The position numbers were made by a program, and so were the translations under genes. This document shows, in pieces, positions 34,365 to 44,038 of a stretch of DNA of 64,000 nucleotides; positions within the stretch are counted from its first letter, which is position 1; the number at the start of each line of letters is the position of its first letter. The notes under the pieces are model-generated. The model had not been told where the DNA came from. It did no database searches and was given only the letters and a program-made list of their open reading frames with translations. This stretch comes from Paraphaeosphaeria minitans (lineage: Eukaryota > Ascomycota > Dothideomycetes > Pleosporales > Didymosphaeriaceae): contig WJXW01000013.1 in the NCBI GenBank assembly GCA_015832175.1, positions 620,001 through 684,000 on the forward strand, in the 5' to 3' direction.

Positions 34365-35804
34365 TCACGGCGTGCTCGGCTTCGCCTTCAACGCGTCCTC
34401 GAATATCCTCATAAATCTCCACACATCCCCAAACGTATTGTACAGCGGCACCGGCGCCACCCGTATGCATCCCGGCTTCCGCTTATCGCACACTACGCCC
34501 CCCTCCACCAACGACACGCTCACAACCTCCATCAACTCCTCCTGCAACAGCACGCTGAGCTGCGTCCCGCGCCACCTCGGATCTTTCGGCGTTATGATCT
34601 CGAACGGATCACTCCCTTCCCGCTGATTCCGCGCCGCAATGCCAGAAAGAAGGTGCTCGGCGTACGCGGTCAGCAGCAACGCTCTGGACCGCAACTCCTC
34701 CATCGACGTCTTTTCAAACACGCTCAGACTGCCCGACAGACACGTCAGATCGACGATGCTGGGATTCGAGCACTGGAAGCCCTGCGCGCCCTTGGTGGGC
34801 ACAAACTTGTTGTCCATGAGGAAGCGCGAGCTCTTGTTGTGGCCGTACCAGCCCTTCAGACCGACGTTGGTCCCGTTGTCGCCGTGCTTCTCGTGCACGA
34901 AGGCGCCTGCGATGGCACCTGCGCCTGCATTCATGTACTTGTACGTGCACCAGCACGCGAAGTCGACGTTCCAGTCGTGCAGTTTGAGCTCGACGTTGCC
35001 GGCAGCGTGGGCGCAGTCCCAGCCGATGGTGATGCCGTGGGCGTGGGCGTGCGCAGTGATGGTCTTGATGTCGAGGAGCTGGCCCGAGTAGTACTGTATG
35101 CCCGGGAGCAGAATCAACGCCAGCTCGTCAGCGTGCTGGTCGATCATGCTGCAGATGTGCTCCGTGGTCATGAGATAGCCGTCGTCCGGGTCCACGGGGA
35201 GAATCGCCTTCTTGGGGTCCAGACCGTGCCACTCGATCTGCGACTCGATGGCGTACCAGTCGCTGGGGAATGGCCGCCACTCGCACATGATTCTGTATTT
35301 CTTCTCGGTCGGCTTGTAGAACGCTGCCATCATGAGATGCAAGTTTATTGTTAACGTGTTCATGGCCACGATTTCCAAAGGCGATGCGCCAACGATGTCG
35401 GCCATTTTGCGCGCACAGTCGGCCGCCATGTCTTGGTATGGTGTTAAAGGAGAGTCCTCGAGCTGTGTGAAATGACCGCCAACGACTATGGATCCCCATG
35501 TCTTCAAGTATGCGTTTAGGTACTCTCCAACGGCTTTTGGTTGCAGACCTAATGAGTTGCCGCAGAAGTAGATGCTCTCATTGTCTGGGCCTGCAGCAGC
35601 AGCAGCAGCGGCGGTTTGTTTGTCGTCTTTGAGTGTTGTCCGCTTGAGCTGCGCCTTGGTAGGAACCACAAATTCTGAACGGAACGTCTTTTGGATGTCG
35701 TTGCTCTCGTCGAGAGAATGTGCGAATTCAAGGGAATCGGAGGTTGTAGGCCATTGTGGCAGTTGCCCCTCTCGCAGTTGTCGGATAGCGCTTGTCACGT
35801 CCAT
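34365..35804 (-). CDS. BNA5: Kynureninase
   Basis: Single exon, 479 residues, full length for the family. PLP-dependent hydrolase that cleaves kynurenine to anthranilate plus alanine, or 3-hydroxykynurenine to 3-hydroxyanthranilate plus alanine, in the cytosol; part of tryptophan breakdown and de novo NAD synthesis. Visible: IYFCGNSLGLQPKA, PLP-phosphate region GASPLEIVAMNTLTINLHLM, FPSDWYAIESQ, GWDCAHAAGNVELKLHDW, and the Schiff-base Lys289 in CWCTYKYMNAGAGAIAG. C-terminal RGTQLSVLL and GCIRVAPVPLYNTFGDVWRF are conserved. A seven-Ala run (about residue 67) is a local oddity. It is divergent to IDO across 471 bases and shares its promoter. Confidence 0.97.
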   Translation of the reverse strand: MDVTSAIRQLREGQLPQWPTTSDSLEFAHSLDESNDIQKTFRSEFVVPTKAQLKRTTLKDDKQTAAAAAAAGPDNESIYFCGNSLGLQPKAVGEYLNAYLKTWGSIVVGGHFTQLEDSPLTPYQDMAADCARKMADIVGASPLEIVAMNTLTINLHLMMAAFYKPTEKKYRIMCEWRPFPSDWYAIESQIEWHGLDPKKAILPVDPDDGYLMTTEHICSMIDQHADELALILLPGIQYYSGQLLDIKTITAHAHAHGITIGWDCAHAAGNVELKLHDWNVDFACWCTYKYMNAGAGAIAGAFVHEKHGDNGTNVGLKGWYGHNKSSRFLMDNKFVPTKGAQGFQCSNPSIVDLTCLSGSLSVFEKTSMEELRSRALLLTAYAEHLLSGIAARNQREGSDPFEIITPKDPRWRGTQLSVLLQEELMEVVSVSLVEGGVVCDKRKPGCIRVAPVPLYNTFGDVWRFMRIFEDALKAKPSTP

Positions 35805-35874
35805 AGTGTTTGTGTTTGAGTCGACAACGTATGCTCGGTGAAAGATGATGGCGTGAGGGGAGACACCGTAGTCA

Positions 35875-35881
35875 TTATATA
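35875..35881 (-). promoter_or_regulatory. TATA box of kynureninase
   Basis: TATATAA on the minus strand, 71 bases before the ATG at 35804. Confidence 0.5.
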
Positions 35882-35944
35882 TCTGCGATAGGCAGTCACT
35901 TACGTCTATGATGGGGGCAAACTTGTCCTAGCTCCGTGTTCTGC

Positions 35945-36050
35945 TTCCGTTGTGCAGCTTTGAAGGTTCCGTTGCGACCTTTCGATAGCGGAGTAGCGCC
36001 AAAACTGGCTTCCGACAAGCACTGAGGTTCCGTCGAACATCCGTTCCGTC
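35945..36050 (+). promoter_or_regulatory. Cluster of five TTCCG sites in the KYNU/IDO promoter
   Basis: TTCCG occurs at 35945, 35967, 36010, 36028 and 36044, always in the same direction, as TTCCGTT twice, TTCCGAC once and TTCCGTC twice. It lies midway between the two divergent starts. CCG triplets are the usual contact of Zn2Cys6 regulators, and the same motif recurs upstream of the nearby Zn2Cys6 gene. Function is inferred. Confidence 0.45.
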
Positions 36051-36206
36051 GGTCAGCCGCGTCGACTATGGAGTCCCTAGCACCTTTACGTCACGCTATA
36101 GCATCTTCGGTTAACGGACTTGATAATGGAGTAGGGCGGGTCGCCATTGTGAAATGATCAAAATGCGGTCAGTGGCCCTAGGGCCAACGTTTCCACCTGG
36201 GAACTC

Positions 36207-36214
36207 TATTTAAA
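36207..36214 (+). promoter_or_regulatory. TATA-like box of IDO
   Basis: TATTTAAA, 62 bases before the ATG at 36276. Confidence 0.5.
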
Positions 36215-36275
36215 CAGGGTCTAGAAAGAGACGCTTTCCATATATCACCATCTTCCATACCTAATCTTTTACGAT

Positions 36276-37582
36276 ATGAGTCCTCACAAAGTCGAGATCT
36301 TGCCTTCACGAGCCGCCCTTCCTCAATACAACATCTCCAAGAACGGGTTTCTGCCCGAGGAAGCACCGTTGAAGCGGCTACCACAAGCATGCTACCAACC
36401 GTGGGAGCAAATCATCGAAGAACTACCGAACCTCATTGAGAAGCAGCAGATCCGCGACAAGGTGGATGCTCTGCCTGTATTACATGCCACGCAACTGAGT
36501 AGCGAGGCCGAATGGCAACGCGCATGTTCCATCCTGGCACTCATTGCCCAAGGGTATATCTGGACTGGCCCAGAGCCATCTCAGGTAGGCGGCAAAAGTA
36601 ACGATGGTCAAACTATTGCTGACCAATGCTGCAGCGACTGCCTCCCGCCATAACCGTTCCATTCCTTCAGACGTCCGAGCATCTCGAAGTGCCACCGATA
36701 GCAACGTACGCAACATTGAACCTATGGAATTGGAGAATACCCCAGGGGGTTGAAGACATCACACAGCCGGACAGTCTGGTGGCTTTGCAGACGGCTACAG
36801 GTACAGATGACGAGTCTTGGTTCTTGATTATCTCCTGCGCTATGGAGGCCAGAGCTGGACCGCTCATCGACAGATTGCTTGGCGCTATGGAAGCAGTGGA
36901 ATTCAATGATATATCGACCATCATCGATGCTCTTGAGTATTTCAAGCAAGGTCTGGAAGAAATCGGACGTCTACTCGAACGTATGGACGAACGGTGTAAT
37001 CCCCAGGCTTTCTACCACACGATCCGGCCATTTCTTGCTGGCAGTATGAACATGGAAGCTGCTGGATTGACCAACGGCGTTTTCTATGATGAAGGCGATG
37101 GGAAAGGCTCATGGAGGAAATATCGGGGCGGCAGCAACGGTCAAAGCTCGTTATTGCAATTCTTCGATGCCGTCCTCTCCGTCAACCACTCCCGCTCCGG
37201 AGGTTTCCATCCCGAGATGCGAAAATATATGCCCGGCCCCCACAGGCGGTTCTTGGACGACATCGAGGCAATCGCGAACATCCGTAGCTTTGTTGTGAGT
37301 CAGGAAAGCAACGTCGCCCTCACGGGCGCCTTCAACGATGCAGTCAAGGCTCTTGGTGCTTTCAGAGACAAGCACATCGCACTCGTCACTCGGTATATCG
37401 TCATCCCTAGTCGCATGCCTAATCCAGAGCGGGGTGTCATCCGCAAGGATATCGCGTCTGCTTCCACCAAAATGGCACTGGAGGCTCAGACGCAGGAGCT
37501 ACGGGGTACGGGCGGTACTAAGCTGATTCCCTTCTTGCGGACCTCGAGAGATGAGACCAGCGAGACCGCTGTTGAGAGATGA
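36276..37582 (+). CDS. BNA2: Indoleamine 2,3-dioxygenase
   Basis: Join 36276..36584, 36635..37582; 418 residues. The 50-base intron has CTGAC and TGCAG and restores EPSQRLPPAITVPF. Haem dioxygenase that opens the indole ring of tryptophan to give N-formylkynurenine, the first step of the pathway that kynureninase continues. Conserved blocks: SILALIAQGYIWTGPEP, LNLWNWRIPQ, FLIISCAMEARAGPLID, HTIRPFLAGSMNM, and the proximal haem ligand His350 in FRDKHIALVTRYIV. The distal FxGxS-type region appears as YRGGSNGQSSLLQFFD. It ends 32 bases from the 3' end of the Zn2Cys6 gene (convergent). Family assignment is firm. Confidence 0.96.
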
Positions 37583-37614
37583 AACTGTGATGCAGTGTGA
37601 TACAAACGATGTCA

Positions 37615-39866
37615 CTACGGATGGAAGCCTTGGTTGACCTGTTGGTCATAAATCGGGAAGAGCGGAATATCCGCCACCGATGCACCATCCGAATTGTGGG
37701 TCCCAGGTTGGAGGAAGTCTTGCAGACCAGGGTCATACTCGGTGGGCCAGGGTAAAGCGAAGAAGTCAGCATCATACATAGTCCAGTCCATGGGAGTTCG
37801 GGCGGGAGCAGATCCCTCCATAGCGTATGATGGAGACGGCTCAGCTGACTGTCGGAAGCGATCCAGGCTTGTGTCTTCAGTTGGAGGATTGGCATCTGAA
37901 GTCAGTAGACCGAACAATTCAGAAGAAGCTTGCTTCCTTTGCATGCGTAACTGCATTTCGCGTTTCTTGACATGAGCTGCTGTGAGTTTGAGCAATGACT
38001 GCACTATGCGGGAGTATTGTCCAGCATGTGGGTCTACATTGCTGAAGTATTCCAAACATCGGATAGAAGCTTCGCAATTCTCGACGAACATGAAGCCTGA
38101 ACGTCCAAGAGTACCGACCGCGAGGACGAGGGAAGTTGTGAACAACCAAGATCTATTTTTGTTAAGACTGACAACGAAGTTATTAGCTGAGTGGCTTACA
38201 CGATGAGTGGCATCCTGTGTGGTAAAGTGCCAGTGCGAATCACGGTTTGCAATGTCTCGACAAAAGATGTTGCAGCGTCAAGCGCGGCGTCTGCGTATTT
38301 CCGCTTACTCGCATGGTCGCCTTGCGTGTGGGTTCCCTTCATCGAAGCCCCCATGAACGTGTAGATCTCATAGATTAGAAACGGTCTTGTGAGCAACATT
38401 ATGCCGTAGTAATATGAGCACAACGTCGAGCAAGCACCAACGAGTATAATGTCGGCGGTGTCACGAACACTAGGTCGGTCTATTGCTTCCGTCAAAGGCT
38501 GCAGCCAATTAGATGCCCAGGTCTTCAGTTGACGCGAAACGAAGTCTGCTATCCGTGGTGAGATGCGCTTTCGAGAATAGACCTCAACCACCACCCGTTC
38601 GATGATCATGAATATCTGAACACTAGCGTCAAGTACCTTGAAGGCGACCCCATTGTTCATCTGGACGATATGGTATTTGACGGTACAGTCTACGTCTGAC
38701 GTGCACGGCGGACGACCGAGATTGGTGCTGATAAGCATGTCGATGACTCGCAGACTCTTCCAGATCCGGTCTCGCATAGTTCGTATCGATTCACCGAAGG
38801 AAGCATTCACTTCAGTGCGGTGGATGCCTTTTGTCACACAACGTTAGAGAAGAACCAAACAACCACAAGATTCATGTTCATATACCGATAGCGTACGCAG
38901 TACGGGCAGCGAGAGCTGTGCATGTCAGCAAAGAGCACAGCATCATGGTTTCCGCAACTTACAAAAGTAGAGGTACGCGCCATTTGGTTGAAATGCACGT
39001 AACATGTATATAGCTACGAGGGCGAAACCTTGTACAGTCGCAACATTCATGCTGTTGCACATGTTTTTAGACAAAGCTGATCTCGCACGTTCGAACCAAG
39101 CGTCCGCTCTGTCCTCATCGTTATCCTGTGCACCTATGGCAAGTACCAAGAAGAAGACTGCACCAGCGGCGCCATCCGTGTGCGGTGTCATGCCGTTAGC
39201 CCATGCTTTCATTTCGCGAACCAGCTGAGTGTGTTCAAAAAGCTCTGCAAGGCCACTTGTAGCTACGAGGTACTTGCTGACCAGGTGTGGCACATTTTGC
39301 ACATTGACCGAGGTGTCCAACGGTCGACCTGCGGTTGTTGGACGAACGATCTCGATGATGCAGTCTCGTGCTGCAGGGACAGGGAATCCATCCGGATCGA
39401 CTTCGGAAGAGATAAGATATCTGACCGTCTGAAGAAAAGATAGCGGCGCACAGTCGCCAATGAAGATGCATTTTCCTTGGGCGTCTCGGAGTATGCGTCC
39501 TTCAAGTGGGACGACGGTGTCTTCATGGTGGTCATCTCTACTTGTGGTAGGGGAGAGGGAGGAGCTAAGATTATGATCTCGGTTCAACCCGCCAACACTT
39601 CTAGGTCGAAGAGTGTTGCCTTCGCTATGTGCCCTGCTTCGGACCGTATGTGACGTTGAGTTGGTATTTTGATTGTTCGGAGTGTTGCCAATAGAGCGAG
39701 TCTTGGGACCGGAAAATGTACAGCCATCTGCGCAGTCTTTGCGTTTGCAGTATCCGCAAGGTTGTTCTCCGTCGCACTTGACTTTTCGCTTCTTGCAAAG
39801 ATCACAGGCTGCTGTCACACGGTCGAGTCGTCGCCTTTTTGTGGCAGGGGCGGTTTCAGTCATCAT
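37615..39866 (-). CDS. Zn2Cys6 transcription factor with fungal-specific TF domain
   Basis: Complement of join 37615..38152, 38200..38827, 38886..38915, 38963..39866; 699 residues. Exon 2 is only 30 bases; introns are 47, 47 and 58 bases and all junctions keep frame (AYLYFSLAARTAYAIGIHRTE read across two splices). The binuclear zinc cluster is near the N-terminus: ACDLCKKRKVKCDGEQPCGY then CKRKDCADGC, preceded by the basic KRRRLDR. The middle homology region covers about 200-560, with GIHRTE and SIRTMRDRIWKSLRVIDMLI typical of the fungal TF domain. The tail is acidic/aromatic and may be the activation region. Placement beside IDO and kynureninase, and TTCCG sites in both promoters, suggest it is the pathway regulator; this is inference. 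Confidence 0.92.
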
Positions 39867-39935
39867 TCGATGTTTGTTATGATCTTGGCTTGTCTTGTGG
39901 CTACTTACGCGCGATCTGCTGAACGCACGTACTTG

Positions 39936-40039
39936 CGTCGGATGGAGGGAAAAAGCGGAACCTGAAAGGGTTCCGACGCAGCTTTCTGCGTCGGAAGCAC
40001 CGGGGTCTTGGCATTAGTCATTCGGTCTTGGTTCCGACG
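39936..40039 (-). promoter_or_regulatory. TTCCGACG sites and hairpin upstream of the Zn2Cys6 gene
   Basis: The core TCCGACG occurs at 39936-39942 (reverse), 39972-39978, 39989-39995 (reverse) and 40033-40039. The middle two form a perfect inverted repeat: TTCCGACGCAG (39971-39981), CTTT, CTGCGTCGGAA (39986-39996). Arrangement CCG-N16-CGG suits a dimeric Zn2Cys6 protein. Located 70-175 bases before the ATG at 39866, so autoregulation is possible. Confidence 0.5.
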
Positions 40040-40275
40040 ATGACGGAGGACCACATCGGTCAAAAAACATCATCTACCCTGGCACCACCACGCTGAAGCG
40101 TTGCAAGTGTTTGTCAGAGCCTGAGCGGCCAGTTTATGTGCCGCCGATGAGGATCGTCTTCTAAGAGATCCTGAGTCAGTATAACGCTCTTACTGAGTAC
40201 GATGATACACAGTCACTAGGTCAGTATGCAGAGCAGATCTCGATTGAAAAAAAAGTAAAGACCGTAATGCCGTTG

Positions 40276-41464
40276 TTATTCGATAACGACTGTTCTCGTT
40301 ACATGTATCGCTCCAAGCGGTGATTTTTTATAATCTCCGTTAAGCTCCATCTCGTCTTCCGATATTCTTTCGAAAGGCGCAGACTGCTGCGTCCCAACAA
40401 ATCTGGCGTGTGATTCATTATCGGGCATCCTGTTGAGTGAGATGGCCATGTCCGACCTCTTACTCGCATTCGTTTTATGCCGAGTAGACCTGTAGGACCC
40501 CGTCCGGCGGCCCATGCAGATCGCGTAGACGGGTTTCAACGCCGGTATTGAACCGCAAACGATGAGAAGGGTGATCTCGATTCTAACAGCTCGAATTAGT
40601 GCTGCACAAAAGATGTGGGGATTGGCCATACCCAGTCCAGAGGAAAAGCTGGAATGTTTCCCAGGTGATGTCCGACCTCGCATTGAGTGTGCTGAGCTTG
40701 CTCGCCTTGATAATCGCGCATATACTGGTTAAGCTACCACAGCCAAGCAGAGCACACAGCGCAATACGCTTCTTGAGATCCGTTTTCAGGCCCCACACAA
40801 GCGTCACTGGGATCGTTGCGAGATACAAGTCGGTCAAAGCGTGGACTGAGGCGCCGTAAATCGAGAAACTGCTCTGCACTTTCGGATCCCAACATTTCGT
40901 CGTCTCTTTAAGCGATTGATCCCACAAAGCCGCCGGATTTTCGCATTGAATGAAGGTAAACAATATCATTAGGACGGTGTTAATTGTGGTCCATGCGACA
41001 GCGACGTAAAGACTCCATTTGCGGAACACGGATGCGCGATTAAGGAGCCGGAGTATTAAGAAGGCGATGGCGATCTTCCCTGACCCAAGGCAAAAGATAG
41101 CAAGCGGCTGTGCGATCCAGTTCAGCTTCGTCACATACACCAGATGATCCGGATTCTCGATGAGATAAGCGAGATGTCGGGTACCGCCATCGAAGGAGAA
41201 CATGCAGACAAGGACAGTAAGAGGTAGAAAGATCGCCTGCACCGTGTCAGTACTCAGGCTGCTTGCTGCCGCAGAAGAGATGAGGAAGTTCGCGCGTACC
41301 CATGTGATCAGCATACACCAGTCGTCAATACCCACGCCTGCAATGCTGAATCGCGCTGTTAATCGCATGCCCACAAGGACAAGCGACACCGCACATCCTA
41401 CGATATAGACGGCGGCGAGGTGCGGACCGCGATCGTAGTCTGGATAGTCGGGCTCTGCAGCCAT
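40276..41464 (-). CDS. Fungal rhodopsin-like 7TM membrane protein (SAT4/PTH11-like group)
   Basis: Complement of join 40276..40582, 40632..41236, 41300..41464; 358 residues. The first intron is 63 bases (GTACGC, TACTGAC, TGCAG), a multiple of three with no stop, so it can be missed; removing it joins IDDWCMLITW to AIFLPLTVLVCM as one helix. The second intron (49 bases) gives LFLWTGIEITLLIVCGSIPA. Seven hydrophobic segments are visible, with the family traits GVGIDDWCML after TM2's start, a Gly/Thr-Arg-His motif (GGTRH), LNRASVFRKW, and CWDPK before TM5. The cytosolic tail is polar and charged. Members are uncharacterised membrane proteins, some surface receptors. It follows the Zn2Cys6 gene head to tail on the same strand; a link to tryptophan metabolism is not shown. 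Confidence 0.85.
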
Positions 41465-44038
41465 TGTTGAGGTTGGCGTGAGTCGAAAGTACGCAGATGG
41501 GCCGCGTAGCTTCAGTTTTGTCCATCGCTCCTCCCGACTATTGCATTAAAGGGGAAACGATCTCCACTACACGAGAACTTTCAGAATTCCTCATCCGCCC
41601 GTGCAAGGCTCGGAACCATGACCTGCGCCAGGGCCGCGGTGAGCCATGAGTCGCGATGCTTGACAGATAACCAATGTTCTGGGAGCGTGACGACTTCCTC
41701 GCGGCACGTAGCCAGGAACAATGCAGGTACTCTGGCCTAGGCTTTACCATTCAAACCCAATTGGGGAGAGTTGCAACTGAAAAGGGGTTGGCACTGCACA
41801 GACCCCCGGGCGAAGTTTCTCGACACGCATTAGTGCCGTGATATGCAAGAGGCCCGTTGATAGCCACGTAAAGAAAAGAGGGCACTTCCAATTATGAACA
41901 GGAGTTGTCAAGATTGTTGGAATTCCGTCGTTCCTAAAACAGTGGCGGTACCTAGATCGTGCCAATGCCGCTAAGAAACTCTACCGGTATCCCAAGGGAC
42001 GAAGCTGGGACGCCCGCCTCATGCTCCGCCCTCGAGAATATCAACTCCACTGGAGAGGCGATCGTCTTCGTTAGGGACGTTTGGCCAGATACCGTGCACT
42101 ATCAGTGATCATCGGGAGATCAGTCTGGAGTTCCTGTCTAGAACTTTCAAAGTGCGTCAGGGCATCGGAAGCTGAGAAGGGTATGATGGTAAGATCGACG
42201 CCTCGACAGGGCCACAGTTCGGCTGTTTGCTTCATAGTATTCGAGCACTTCAATGGCAGTCGTCGCAAGGTACTGCCTCTGCGTCCACCACGCTCAGGTG
42301 TATTCTCAGCGAGCGCACTTTACTGAGGTTCATGTCTACGATCCGTAATCTCGTACGCCTGTGAATCACTTTTATTGTCACACATATAACGACGAGTTGA
42401 TAGTGAAAAGCGTCCGACTGGTAGTTGCCTCAAGCATCGTCGTCCACGTGGTGTTGCACGTAGCATAATATCAGACCCACATCGGCTGCGATATCGTGGA
42501 ATGGACATGACTAGGAACCCTCGATTCCAGTGCTAACTGTGGTTTGGAGGCGTCGTCAACGATGTGGATATATTTCTAAAGAACAGGACACTTGCCAACT
42601 GTGACTTGGTCATTGTCTCCAGGCAAGAAAAAATGCCACAGCTGGACGTCTTGTGGTACCGGACCGGGGTGTGGCGCGTATGCAGCCGCACCCCCATACG
42701 CGCCACACCCCTGAGCAGAATGAATTTGCAGAAATGCGAAGTCCCACATCGGTCGGACAGAGGATTGACCATCGTGAGGAGATGCAATGTTGACTGCCGC
42801 AGGACTGATGGACGTCAGCTCCGCGTAGGCATCAGAAGCAGGTTGTGCTTCATGATAGCCTCATTGCGACTCACATTGAATCCCAATCCGTCTGGAGACG
42901 TTTATCGTCATGCAAATTGAATGCCTATCTAGATAATTGAAGTGGGGGAACGGCACGCAGTGGCGCCCCTCAAAAACGGGTGTTGGGTGCCGGATCCTAG
43001 CGGCGGGCGCCTTCCTGGTCTAGCTCGCTGCACCGTTGCGCTTCTTTAAATTGCCAATAGGAGATCCTGATGGCTTCGCAATGCGTTTTACCAAAGACGG
43101 GGAATTCTGTGTAGATCTGAATAGACCTGGCTGTCGGCGCCGCGGCAGCCCAAGCGCTCGTGATCATACGATGCCCGGCGCGATTGTAACTCTTCGACAT
43201 GTGTGAGTCTTCAGTATCGCCGCGCACCTATCCTCACAGCTACCGTAGCTTGGTGGCGCTGTCTTCTCTAATGGATTGGAAGGAGAACCGGCTCCCGATC
43301 AGCTTGACCTGCGTGCAATTTCTCCCCTCTCTCCTCTGTCCTCTGATTTTGCCCTGATATCGTGTGAGTGCGAACTGCTTCTGCGGTACGGCACAGAAAT
43401 TGATCCTTTGTGCACGTAGGCGTGTAAAGAGCAGGGGCGACTGCAATTGCGTGGCAGTTCAGCGCACCAACAACAAAGACCCTTTTTGCATCACGAATTT
43501 TTTACGACCACCAACCTCATCACTTCTTCTTCAATCAGAAGCACAGTATGTTCAAGGGCCCAAAGCTAATGCAGGTATAGCATCGCGATCGGCAGCCCGA
43601 GAACAGTCACCGGATAAGATCTTGTGTGCAACTTTGAGGCCGCCACAACATTCCACTTCAGGGCTCGAGAAAGCACGCCAAAAGCCAGCCAGCCATAGGT
43701 AAAGGCGCAAACGCCGTGAAATCGCTTAAAGTATACATGCAATGTCTCGACGGCGAGTGGAACTCTCTGCAGTATGCAGCCGAACGTACATGTACAGACC
43801 CACCTGCGTGTTCGCACCGTGAGGAGACCGGACTATCTGACACCGAATCTTCCGTCCACACAAAGCTGCCACCACAGCAACGCGAAGGAGTTCTCGGAAA
43901 GGCATTCCGAAAAGTGATGTCTTCTGTTAGAAACAGTTGGGGGAGCAGAGGCTTTGCATCTCCAAGCTCTTATCCGCTGGATATTGTATCTTTAATCGCC
44001 CAAAACTGTAGCGACAGTTCGTCCCCCAGATCGCAAAG
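41465..44038. other. 2.6-kb gap between the kynurenine and sugar groups
   Basis: No supported gene. A plus-strand frame at 43716-44042 ends just before GH31 but has no recognisable domain and no splice into it. The inverted repeat at 42666-42711 is listed separately. Confidence 0.45.
42666..42711. repeat. Perfect 17-bp inverted repeat (hairpin)
   Basis: GGGGTGTGGCGCGTATG, a 12-base loop, then CATACGCGCCACACCCC. GC-rich arms could form a stable stem in DNA or RNA. No flanking target duplication seen. Confidence 0.9.
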
